NCBI GenBank assembly: GCA_036925085.1 | Contig: JAUPFP010000086.1 | Span: 1-64,000 of the forward strand | From: Brachycybe producta | Taxonomy: Eukaryota; Arthropoda; Diplopoda; Playtdesmida; Andrognathidae | Direction: 5' to 3' | DNA length: 64,000 bases | Part shown: positions 49,101-61,800 of the stretch, one piece after another | Layout of the letters: each line of letters begins with the position of its first letter | Position numbering within the stretch: the first letter of the stretch is position 1 | Program-made: the position numbers and the translations under genes | The notes under the pieces: generated by a model | What the model was told of the DNA's origin: nothing | The model's database searches: none | The model's input: the letters and a program-made list of their open reading frames with translations, nothing else

Positions 49101-50630
49101 AAATATTGAAAAACGCGGGAAAATTTTGAAAAATAAGCCAACAAGCCCTACACGCCCTCTAAAAAAAATTTAAAAATCGAAAAAAAAATCGCGGAAATTT
49201 TTTTTCCGGATAGTTAATGACTGTATGTTATGTGTAATAAGTGTATGTACCTAATAGTATCATTAGCTCTTTTTAAATATACGAAAATTTCGAAAAATAA
49301 GACAACACGCCCTACATGCCCTCAAAAAAAATTTAAAAATAAAAAAAAAATGCGGAAAATTTTTTTTCCGGATAGTTAATGATTGTAAGTTATGTGTACT
49401 AAGTGTACGTACCTTATACTAATATTACCTAGATTTAAATATCAAAAACGTGCGAAAAGTTTGAAAAATAAGCCAACACGCCCTACACGCCCTCTAAACA
49501 AAATTTAAAAATCGAAAAACAATCACAGAAAAAGATTTTTCCGGGTAGCTAATGACTTTATGTTATGTGTACTAAGTGTACGTACCTTACACTAATATTA
49601 CCTAATTTTAAATATCCAAAATGCGAGAAAATTTTGAAAAATAAGCCAACACGCCCTACACGCCCTATAAAAAAAATTTAAAAATCGAAAAAAAGTGTGG
49701 AAATAGTTTTTTCCGGGTGGTTAATGACTGTATATTATGTGTACTAAGTGTACGTACCTTATACTAATATTACCTAAATTTAAATATACGAAAATTTCGA
49801 AAAATGAGCCAACACGCAATACACACCCCTAAAAAAAAAGTTAAAAATTTAAAAAAATTGCGGAACATTTTTTTTCCGGATAGTTAATTACTGTAAGTTA
49901 TGTGTACTAAGTGTACGTACCTTATACTATTATTACCTAAATTTAAATATCGAAAAACGCGCGAAAATTTTAAAAATAAGCCAACAGGCCCTACACGCCA
50001 TCTAAAAAAATTTAAAAATCGAAAAAAAATTGCGGAAAATTTTTTTCCGGTTAGGTAATGACTTTATTTAATTTTTACTAACTGTACGTACCTTATACTA
50101 TTATTACCTAATTTTAAATATTGAAAAATGCGGGAAAATTTTGAAAAATAAGCCAATACGCCCTACACGCCCTCTAAAAAAAATTTAAAAATCGAAAAAA
50201 AGTGTGGAAATAGTTTTTTCCGGGTAGTAAATGACTGTATTTTATGTGTACTAAGTGTACGTACCTTATACTAATATTACCTAAATTTAAATATACGAAA
50301 ATTTCGAAAAATGAGCCAACACGCCCTACACGCCCTTTAAAAAAATGTTAAAAATTTAAAAATATTGCGGAACATTTTTTTTCCGGATAGTTAATTACTG
50401 TAAGTTATGTGTACTAAGTGTACGTACCTTATACTATTATTACCTAAATTTAAATATCGAAAAACGCGCGAAAATTTTAAAAATAAGCCAACAGGCCCTA
50501 CACAACATCTAAAAAAAATTAAAAATCGAAAAAAAATTGCGGAAATTTTTTTTCCGGTTAGGTAATGACTTTATTTAATTTTTACTAACTGTACGTACCT
50601 TATACCAATAATACCTACTTTTAAATATCG
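46120..50630 (+). repeat. Dispersed duplicate block, copy 2
   Basis: This is the counterpart of 21.25-25.25 kb in the same orientation, with about 510 bp extra. Inside it a segment of roughly 1.5 kb is itself repeated in tandem: the sequence from aagccaaaacgccctacacg near 46580 recurs near 48110, both with atagctttttccgggtagtaaatgac. Its end overlaps the start of the 3,060-bp repeat. Confidence 0.8.
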
Positions 50631-53600
50631 AAAAACGCGGGAAAATTTTGAAAAATAAGCCAACACGCCCTACACGTCCTCTAAAAAAATTTAAAAATCG
50701 AAAAAAAAACGCGGAATAAGTTTTTTCCGGATAGTTAATGACTATAAGTTATGTGTACTAAGTGTACGTACCTTATACTAATATTACCTAATTTTAAATA
50801 TCCAAAACGCGCGAAAATTTTGAAAAATAAGCCAACACGCCCTACACGCCCTCTAAAAAAAATTTAAAAATCGAAAAAAAGTGTGGAAATAGTTTTTTCC
50901 GGGTAGTAAATGACTGTATTTTATGTGTACTAAGTGTACGTACCTTATACTAATATTACCTAAATTTAAATATACGAAAATTTCGAAAAATGAGCCAACA
51001 CGCCCTACACGCCCTTTAAAAAAATGTTAAAAATTTAAAAATATTGCGGAACATTTTTTTTCCGGATAGTTAATTACTGTAAGTTATGTGTACTAAGTGT
51101 ACGTACCTTATACTATTATTACCTAAATTTAAATATCCAAAACGCGCGAAAATTTTGAAAATAAGCCAACAGGCCCTACACAACATCTAAAAAAAATTAA
51201 AAAAACGAAAAAAAATTGCGGAAATTTTTTTTCCGGTTAGGTAATGACTTTATTTAATTTTTACTAACTGTACGTACCTTATACCAATAATACCTACTTT
51301 TAAATATCGAAAAACGCGGGAAAATTTTGAAAAATAAGCCAACACGCCCTACACGTCCTCTAAAAAAATTTAAAAATCGAAAAAAAAACGCGGAATAAGT
51401 TTTTTCCGGATAGTTAATGACTATAAGTTATGTGTACTAAGTGTACGTACCTTATACTAATATTACCTAATTTTAAATATCCAAAACGCGCGAAAATTTT
51501 GAAAAATAAGCCAACACGCCCTACACGCCCTTTAAAAAAATGTTAAAAATTTTAAAAAATTGCGGAACATTTTTTTTCCGGATAGTTAATTACTGTAAGT
51601 TATGTGTACTAAGTGTACGTACCTTATACTATTATTACCTAAATTTAAATATCAAAAAACGCGCGAAAATTTTAAAAATAAGCCAACAGGCCCTACACGA
51701 CATCTAAAAAAATTTAAAAATCGAAAAAAAATTGCGGAAATTTTTTTTCCGGTTAGGTAATGACTTTATTTAATTTTTACTAACTGTACGTACCTTATAC
51801 TAATATTACCTAATTTTAAATATTGAAAAACGCGGGAAAATTTTGAAAAATAAGCCAACAAGCCCTACACGCCCTCTAAAAAAAATTTAAAAATCGAAAA
51901 AAAAATCGCGGAAATTTTTTTTCCGGATAGTTAATGACTGTATCTTATGTGTAATAAGTGTATGTACCTAATAGTATCATTAGCTCTTTTTAAATATACG
52001 AAAATTTCGAAAAATAAGACAACACGCCCTACATGCCCTCAAAAAAAATTTAAAAATCAAAAAAAAATGCGGAAAATTTTTTTTCCGGATAGTTAATGAT
52101 TGTAAGTTATGTGTACTAAGTGTACGTACCTTATACTAATATTACCTAGATTTAAATATCGAAAAACGCGCGAAAATTTTAAAAATAAGCCAACAGGCCC
52201 TACACAACATCTAAAAAAAATTAAAAATCGAAAAACAATTGCGGAAATTTTTTTTCCGTTTAGGTAATGACTTTATTTAATTTTTACTAACTGTACGTAC
52301 CTTATACCAATAATACCTACTTTTAAATATCGAAAAACGCGGAAAAATTTTGAAAAATAAGCCAACACGCCCTACACGTCCTCTAAAAAAATTTAAAAAT
52401 CGAAAAAAAAACGCGGAATAAGTTTTTTCCGGATAGTTAATGACTATAAGTTATGTGTACTAAGTGTACGTACCTTATACTAATATTACCTAATTTTAAA
52501 TATCCAAAACGCGCGAAAATTTTGAAAAATAAGCCAACACGCCCTACACGACATCTAAAAAAATTTAAAAATCGAAAAAAAATTGCGGAAATTTTTTTTC
52601 CGGTTAGGTAATGACTTTATTTAATTTTTACTAACTGTACGTACCTTATACTAATATTGCCTAATTTTAAATATTGAAAAACGCGGGAAAATTTTGAAAA
52701 ATAAGCCAACAAGCCCTACACGCCCTCTAAAAAAAATTTAAAAATCGAAAAAAAAATCGCGGAAATTTTTTTTCCGGATAGTTAATGACTGTATGTTATG
52801 TGTAATAAGTGTATGTACCTAATAGTATCATTAGCTCTTTTTAAATATACGAAAATTTCGAAAAATAAGACAACACGCCCTACATGCCCTCAAAAAAAAT
52901 TTAAAAATAAAAAAAAAATGCGGAAAATTTTTTTTCCGGATAGTTAATGATTGTAAGTTATGTGTACTAAGTGTACGTACCTTATACTAATATTACCTAG
53001 ATTTAAATATCAAAAACGTGCGAAAAGTTTGAAAAATAAGCCAACACGCCCTACACGCCCTCTAAACAAAATTTAAAAATCGAAAAAAAATCACAGAAAA
53101 AGATTTTTCCGGGTAGCTAATGACTTTATGTTATGTGTACTAAGTGTACGTACCTTACACTAATATTACCTAATTTTAAATATCCAAAATGCGAGAAAAT
53201 TTTGAAAAATAAGCCAACACGCCCTACACGCCCTATAAAAAAAATTTAAAAATCGAAAAAAAGTGTGGAAATAGTTTTTTCCGGGTGGTTAATGACTGTA
53301 TATTATGTGTACTAAGTGTACGTACCTTATACTAATATTACCTAAATTTAAATATACGAAAATTTCGAAAAATGAGCCAACACGCCCTACACGCCCTTTA
53401 AAAAAATGTTAAAAATTTAAAAATATTGCGGAACATTTTTTTTCCGGATAGTTAATTACTGTAAGTTATGTGTACTAAGTGTACGTACCTTATACTATTA
53501 TTACCTAAATTTAAATATCGAAAAACGCGCGAAAATTTTAAAAATAAGCCAACAGGCCCTACACAACATCTAAAAAAAATTAAAAATCGAAAAAAATTGC

Positions 53601-56600
53601 GGAAATTTTTTTTCCGGTTAGGTAATGACTTTATTTAATTTTTACTAACTGTACGTACCTTATACCAATAATACCTACTTTTAAATATCGAAAAACACGG
53701 GAAAATTTTGAAAAATAAGCCAACACGCCCTACACGTCCTCTAAAAAAATTTAAAAATCGAAAAAAAAACGCGGAATAAGTTTTTTCCGGATAGTTAATG
53801 ACTATAAGTTATGTGTACTAAGTGTACGTACCTTATACTAATATTACCTAATTTTAAATATCCAAAACGCGCGAAAATTTTGAAAAATATGCCAACACGC
53901 CCTACACGCCCTCTAAAAAAAATTTAAAAATCGAAAAAAAGTGTGGAAATAGTTTTTTCCGGGTAGTAAATGACTGTATTTTATGTGTACTAAGTGTACG
54001 TACCTTATACTAATATTACCTAAATTTAAATATACGAAAATTTCGAAAAATGAGCCAACACGCCCTACACGCCCTTTAAAAAAATGTTAAAAATTTAAAA
54101 ATATTGCGGAACATTTTTTTTCCGGATAGTTAATTACTGTAAGTTATGTGTACTAAGTGTACGTACCTTATACTATTATTACCTAAATTTAAATATCCAA
54201 AACGCGCGAAAATTTTGAAAATAAGCCAACAGGCCCTACACAACATCTAAAAAAAATTAAAAAAACGAAAAAAAATTGCGGAAATTTTTTTTCCGGTTAG
54301 GTAATGACTTTATTTAATTTTTACTAACTGTACGTACCTTATACCAATAATACCTACTTTTAAATATCGAAAAACGCGGGAAAATTTTGAAAAATAAGCC
54401 AACACGCCCTACACGTCCTCTAAAAAAATTTAAAAATCGAAAAAAAAACGCGGAATAAGTTTTTTCCGGATAGTTAATGACTATAAGTTATGTGTACTAA
54501 GTGTACGTACCTTATACTAATATTACCTAATTTTAAATATCCAAAACGCGCGAAAATTTTGAAAAATAAGCCAACACGCCCTACACGCCCTTTAAAAAAA
54601 TGTTAAAAATTTTAAAAAATTGCGGAACATTTTTTTTCCGGATAGTTAATTACTGTAAGTTATGTGTACTAAGTGTACGTACCTTATACTATTATTACCT
54701 AAATTTAAATATCAAAAAACGCGCGAAAATTTTAAAAATAAGCCAACAGGCCCTACACGACATCTAAAAAAATTTAAAAATCGAAAAAAAATTGCGGAAA
54801 TTTTTTTTCCGGTTAGGTAATGACTTTATTTAATTTTTACTAACTGTACGTACCTTATACTAATATTACCTAATTTTAAATATTGAAAAACGCGGGAAAA
54901 TTTTGAAAAATAAGCCAACAAGCCCTACACGCCCTCTAAAAAAAATTTAAAAATCGAAAAAAAAATCGCGGAAATTTTTTTTCCGGATAGTTAATGACTG
55001 TATCTTATGTGTAATAAGTGTATGTACCTAATAGTATCATTAGCTCTTTTTAAATATACGAAAATTTCGAAAAATAAGACAACACGCCCTACATGCCCTC
55101 AAAAAAAATTTAAAAATCAAAAAAAAATGCGGAAAATTTTTTTTCCGGATAGTTAATGATTGTAAGTTATGTGTACTAAGTGTACGTACCTTATACTAAT
55201 ATTACCTAGATTTAAATATCGAAAAACGCGCGAAAATTTTAAAAATAAGCCAACAGGCCCTACACAACATCTAAAAAAAATTAAAAATCGAAAAACAATT
55301 GCGGAAATTTTTTTTCCGTTTAGGTAATGACTTTATTTAATTTTTACTAACTGTACGTACCTTATACCAATAATACCTACTTTTAAATATCGAAAAACGC
55401 GGAAAAATTTTGAAAAATAAGCCAACACGCCCTACACGTCCTCTAAAAAAATTTAAAAATCGAAAAAAAAACGCGGAATAAGTTTTTTCCGGATAGTTAA
55501 TGACTATAAGTTATGTGTACTAAGTGTACGTACCTTATACTAATATTACCTAATTTTAAATATCCAAAACGCGCGAAAATTTTGAAAAATAAGCCAACAC
55601 GCCCTACACGACATCTAAAAAAATTTAAAAATCGAAAAAAAATTGCGGAAATTTTTTTTCCGGTTAGGTAATGACTTTATTTAATTTTTACTAACTGTAC
55701 GTACCTTATACTAATATTGCCTAATTTTAAATATTGAAAAACGCGGGAAAATTTTGAAAAATAAGCCAACAAGCCCTACACGCCCTCTAAAAAAAATTTA
55801 AAAATCGAAAAAAAAATCGCGGAAATTTTTTTTCCGGATAGTTAATGACTGTATGTTATGTGTAATAAGTGTATGTACCTAATAGTATCATTAGCTCTTT
55901 TTAAATATACGAAAATTTCGAAAAATAAGACAACACGCCCTACATGCCCTCAAAAAAAATTTAAAAATAAAAAAAAAATGCGGAAAATTTTTTTTCCGGA
56001 TAGTTAATGATTGTAAGTTATGTGTACTAAGTGTACGTACCTTATACTAATATTACCTAGATTTAAATATAAAAAACGTGCGAAAAGTTTGAAAAATAAG
56101 CCAACACGCCCTACACGCCCTCTAAACAAAATTTAAAAATCGAAAAAAAATCACAGAAAAAGATTTTTCCGGGTAGCTAATGACTTTATGTTATGTGTAC
56201 TAAGTGTACGTACCTTACACTAATATTACCTAATTTTAAATATCCAAAATGCGAGAAAATTTTGAAAAATAAGCCAACACGCCCTACACGCCCTATAAAA
56301 AAAATTTAAAAATCGAAAAAAAGTGTGGAAATAGTTTTTTCCGGGTGGTTAATGACTGTATATTATGTGTACTAAGTGTACGTACCTTATACTAATATTA
56401 CCTAAATTTAAATATACGAAAATTTCGAAAAATGAGCCAACACGCCCTACACGCCCTTTAAAAAAATGTTAAAAATTTAAAAATATTGCGGAACATTTTT
56501 TTTCCGGATAGTTAATTACTGTAAGTTATGTGTACTAAGTGTACGTACCTTATACTATTATTACCTAAATTTAAATATCGAAAAACGCGCGAAAATTTTA

Positions 56601-58370
56601 AAAATAAGCCAACAGGCCCTACACAACATCTAAAAAAAATTAAAAATCGAAAAAAAATTGCGGAAATTTTTTTTCCGGTTAGGTAATGACTTTATTTAAT
56701 TTTTACTAACTGTACGTACCTTATACCAATAATACCTACTTTTAAATATCGAAAAACACGGGAAAATTTTGAAAAATAAGCCAACACGCCCTACACGTCC
56801 TCTAAAAAAATTTAAAAATCGAAAAAAAAACGCGGAATAAGTTTTTTCCGGATAGTTAATGACTATAAGTTATGTGTACTAAGTGTACGTACCTTATACT
56901 AATATTACCTAATTTTAAATATCCAAAACGCGCGAAAATTTTGAAAAATATGCCAACACGCCCTACACGCCCTCTAAAAAAAATTTAAAAATCGAAAAAA
57001 AGTGTGGAAATAGTTTTTTCCGGGTAGTAAATGACTGTATTTTATGTGTACTAAGTGTACGTACCTTATACTAATATTACCTAAATTTAAATATACGAAA
57101 ATTTCGAAAAATGAGCCAACACGCCCTACACGCCCTTTAAAAAAATGTTAAAAATTTAAAAATATTGCGGAACATTTTTTTTCCGGATAGTTAATTACTG
57201 TAAGTTATGTGTACTAAGTGTACGTACCTTATACTATTATTACCTAAATTTAAATATCCAAAACGCGCGAAAATTTTGAAAATAAGCCAACAGGCCCTAC
57301 ACAACATCTAAAAAAAATTAAAAAAACGAAAAAAAATTGCGGAAATTTTTTTTCCGGTTAGGTAATGACTTTATTTAATTTTTACTAACTGTACGTACCT
57401 TATACCAATAATACCTACTTTTAAATATCGAAAAACGCGGGAAAATTTTGAAAAATAAGCCAACACGCCCTACACGTCCTCTAAAAAAATTTAAAAATCG
57501 AAAAAAAAACGCGGAATAAGTTTTTTCCGGATAGTTAATGACTATAAGTTATGTGTACTAAGTGTACGTACCTTATACTAATATTACCTAATTTTAAATA
57601 TCCAAAACGCGCGAAAATTTTGAAAAATAAGCCAACACGCCCTACACGCCCTTTAAAAAAATGTTAAAAATTTTAAAAAATTGCGGAACATTTTTTTTCC
57701 GGATAGTTAATTACTGTAAGTTATGTGTACTAAGTGTACGTACCTTATACTATTATTACCTAAATTTAAATATCAAAAAACGCGCGAAAATTTTAAAAAT
57801 AAGCCAACAGGCCCTACACGACATCTAAAAAAATTTAAAAATCGAAAAAAAATTGCGGAAATTTTTTTTCCGGTTAGGTAATGACTTTATTTAATTTTTA
57901 CTAACTGTACGTACCTTATACTAATATTACCTAATTTTAAATATTGAAAAACGCGGGAAAATTTTGAAAAATAAGCCAACAAGCCCTACACGCCCTCTAA
58001 AAAAAATTTAAAAATCGAAAAAAAAATCGCGGAAATTTTTTTTCCGGATAGTTAATGACTGTATCTTATGTGTAATAAGTGTATGTACCTAATAGTATCA
58101 TTAGCTCTTTTTAAATATACGAAAATTTCGAAAAATAAGACAACACGCCCTACATGCCCTCAAAAAAAATTTAAAAATAAAAAAAAAATGCGGAAAATTT
58201 TTTTTCCGGATAGTTAATGATTGTAAGTTATGTGTACTAAGTGTACGTACCTTATACTAATATTACCTAGATTTAAATATCGAAAAACGCGCGAAAATTT
58301 TAAAAATAAGCCAACAGGCCCTACACAACATCTAAAAAAAATTAAAAATCGAAAAACAATTGCGGAAATT
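50250..58370 (+). repeat. 18-monomer HOR, 3,060-bp unit, ~2.65 copies
   Basis: Landmarks at 51099, 54159 and 57220 mark successive units of 3,060 and 3,061 bp. Within the first full unit I counted 18 monomers, at 51270, 51443, 51615, 51786, 51960, 52122, 52293, 52466, 52637, 52811, 52973, 53146, 53318, 53481, 53651, 53824, 53996 and 54159: six trimers of about 510 bp. Private variants mark the copies, such as attaaaaaaacgaaaa (51204, 54264, 57323), tgaaaaaTATGCC (53888 and 56949) and cgaaaaaCACGGG (near 53695 and 56756). A partial unit precedes 51099 and a partial unit follows 57220, up to about 58370. Confidence 0.92.
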
Positions 58371-58890
58371 TTTTTTCCGGTTAGGTAATGACTTTATTTA
58401 ATTTTTACTAACTGTACGTACCTTATACTAATATTACCTAATTTTAAATATTGAAAAACGCGGGAAAATTTTGAAAAATAAGCCAACAAGCCCTACACGC
58501 CCTCTAAAAAAAATTTAAAAATCAAAAAAAAAATCGCGGAAATTTTTTTTCCGGATAGTTAATGACTGTATCTTATGTGTAATAAGTGTATGTACCTAAT
58601 AGTATCATTAGCTCTTTTTAAATATACGAAAATTTCGAAAAATAAGACAACACGCCCTACATGCCCTCAAAAAAAATTTAAAAATCAAAAAAAAATGCGG
58701 AAAATTTTTTTTCCGGATAGTTAATGATTGTAAGTTATGTGTACTAAGTGTACGTACCTTATACTAATATTACCTAGATTTAAATATCGAAAAACGCGCG
58801 AAAATTTTAAAAATAAGCCAACAGGCCCTACACAACATCTAAAAAAAATTAAAAATCGAAAAACAATTGCGGAAATTTTTTTTCCGTTTA
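58061..58890 (+). repeat. Local 507-bp trimer duplication
   Basis: The marker GTATCTTATG at 58061 recurs at 58568, 507 bp on, with flanking monomers repeated in the same order. The 3,060-bp order then resumes from about 58880, matching about 55300. This shows one basal trimer being added inside a larger unit. Confidence 0.85.
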
Positions 58891-61800
58891 GGTAATGACT
58901 TTATTTAATTTTTACTAACTGTACGTACCTTATACCAATAATACCTACTTTAAAATATCGAAAAACGCGGAAAAATTTTGAAAAATAAGCCAACACGCCC
59001 TACACGTCCTCTAAAAAAATTTAAAAATCGAAAAAAAAACGCGGAATAAGTTTTTTCCGGATAGTTAATGACTATAAGTTATGTGTACTAAGTGTACGTA
59101 CCTTATACTAATATTACCTAATTTTAAATATCCAAAACGCGCGAAAATTTTGAAAAATAAGCCAACACGCCCTACACGACATCTAAAAAAATTTAAAAAT
59201 CGAAAAAAAATTGCGGAAATTTTTTTTCCGGTTAGGTAATGACTTTATTTAATTTTTACTAACTGTACGTACCTTATACTAATATTACCTAATTTTAAAT
59301 ATTGAAAAACGCGGGAAAATTTTGAAAAATAAGCCAACAAGCCCTACACGCCCTCTAAAAAAAATTTAAAAATCGAAAAAAAAATCGCGGAAATTTTTTT
59401 TCCGGATAGTTAATGACTGTATGTTATGTGTAATAAGAGTATGTACCTAATAGTATCATTAGCTCTTTTTAAATATACGAAAATTTCGAAAAATAAGACA
59501 ACACGCCCTACATGCCCTCAAAAAAAATTTAAAAATAAAAAAAAAATGCGGAAAATTTTTTTTCCGGATAGTTAATGATTGTAAGTTATGTGTACTAAGT
59601 GTACGTACCTTATACTAATATTACCTAGATTTAAATATCAAAAACGTGCGAAAAGTTTGAAAAATAAGCCAACACGCCCTACACGCCCTCTAAACAAAAT
59701 TTAAAAATCGAAAAAAAATCACAGAAAAAGATTTTTCCGGGTAGCTAATGACTTTATGTTATGTGTACTAAGTGTACGTACCTTACACTAATATTACCTA
59801 ATTTTAAATATCCAAAATGCGAGAAAATTTTGAAAAATAAGCCAACACGCCCTACACGCCCTATAAAAAAAATTTAAAAATCGAAAAAAAGTGTGGAAAT
59901 AGTTTTTTCCGGGTGGTTAATGACTGTATATTATGTGTACTAAGTGTACGTACCTTATACTAATATTACCTAAATTTAAATATACGAAAATTTCGAAAAA
60001 TGAGCCAACACGCAATACACACCCCTAAAAAAAAAGTTAAAAATTTAAAAAAATTGCGGAACATTTTTTTTCCGGATAGTTAATTACTGTAAGTTATGTG
60101 TACTAAGTGTACGTACCTTATACTATTATTACCTAAATTTAAATATCGAAAAACGCGCGAAAATTTTAAAAATAAGCCAACAGGCCCTACACGACATCTA
60201 AAAAAATTTAAAAATCGAAAAAAAATTGCGGAAATTTTTTTTCCGGTTAGGTAATGACTTTATTTAATTTTTACTAACTGTACGTACCTTATACTAATAT
60301 TACCTAATTTTAAATATTGAAAAACGCGGGAAAATTTTGAAAAATAAGCCAACAAGCCCTACACGCCCTCTAAAAAAAATTTAAAAATCGAAAAAAAAAT
60401 CGCGGAAATTTTTTTTCCGGATAGTTAATGACTGTATGTTATGTGTAATAAGTGTATGTACCTAATAGTATCATTAGCTCTTTTTAAATATACGAAAATT
60501 TCGAAAAATAAGACAACACGCCCTACATGCCCTCAAAAAAAATTTAAAAATCAAAAAAAAATGCGGAAAATTTTTTTTCCGGATAGTTAATGATTGTAAG
60601 TTATGTGTACTAAGTGTACGTACCTTATACTAATATTACCTAGATTTAAATATCAAAAACGTGCGAAAAGTTTGAAAAATAAGCCAACACGCCCTACACG
60701 CCCTCTAAACAAAATTTAAAAATCGAAAAAAAATCACAGAAAAAGATTTTTCCGGGTAGCTAATGACTTTATGTTATGTGTACTAAGTGTACGTACCTTA
60801 TACTAATATTACCTAATTTTAAATATTCAAAATGCGAGAAAATTTTGAAAAATAAGCCAACACGCCCTACACGCCCTATAAAAAAAATTTAAAAATCGAA
60901 AAAAAGTGTGGAAATAGTTTTTTCCGGGTGGTTAATGACTGTATATTATGTGTACTAAGTGTACGTACCTTATACTAATATTACCTAAATTTAAATATAC
61001 GAAAATTTCGAAAAATGAGCCAACACGCCCTACACGCCCTTTAAAAAAATGTTAAAAATTTAAAAAAATTGCGGAACATTTTTTTTCCGGATAGTTAATT
61101 ACTGTAAGTTATGTGTACTAAGTGTACGTACCTTATACTATTATTACCTAAATTTAAATATCGAAAAACGTGCGAAAATTTTAAAAATAAGCCAACAGGC
61201 CCTACACGCCATCTAAAAAAATTTAAAAATCGAAAAAAAATTGCGGAAAATTTTTTTCCGGTTAGGTAATGACTTTATTTAATTTTTACTAACTGTACGT
61301 ACCTTATACTATTATTACCTAATTTTAAATATTGAAAAATGCGGGAAAATTTTGAAAAATAAGCCAACACGCCCTACACGCCCTCTAAAAAAAATTTAAA
61401 AATCGAAAAAAAGTGTGGAAATAGTTTTTTCCGGGTAGTTAATGACTGTATATTATGTGTACTAAGTGTACGTACCTTGTTCTAATATTACCTAAATTTA
61501 AATATACGAAAATTTCGAAAAATGAGCCAACATGCCCTACACGCCCTTTAAAAAAATGTTAAAAATTTAAAAAAATTGCGGAACATTTTTTTTCCGGATA
61601 GTTAATTACTGTAAGTTATGTGTACTAAGTGTACGTACCTTATACTATTATTACCTAAATTTAAATATCAAAAAACGCGCGAAAATTTTAAAAATAAGCC
61701 AACAGGCCCTACACGACATCTAAAAAAATTTAAAAATCGAAAAAAAATTGCGGAAATTTTTTTTCCGGTTAGGTAATGACTTTACTTAATTTTTACTAAC

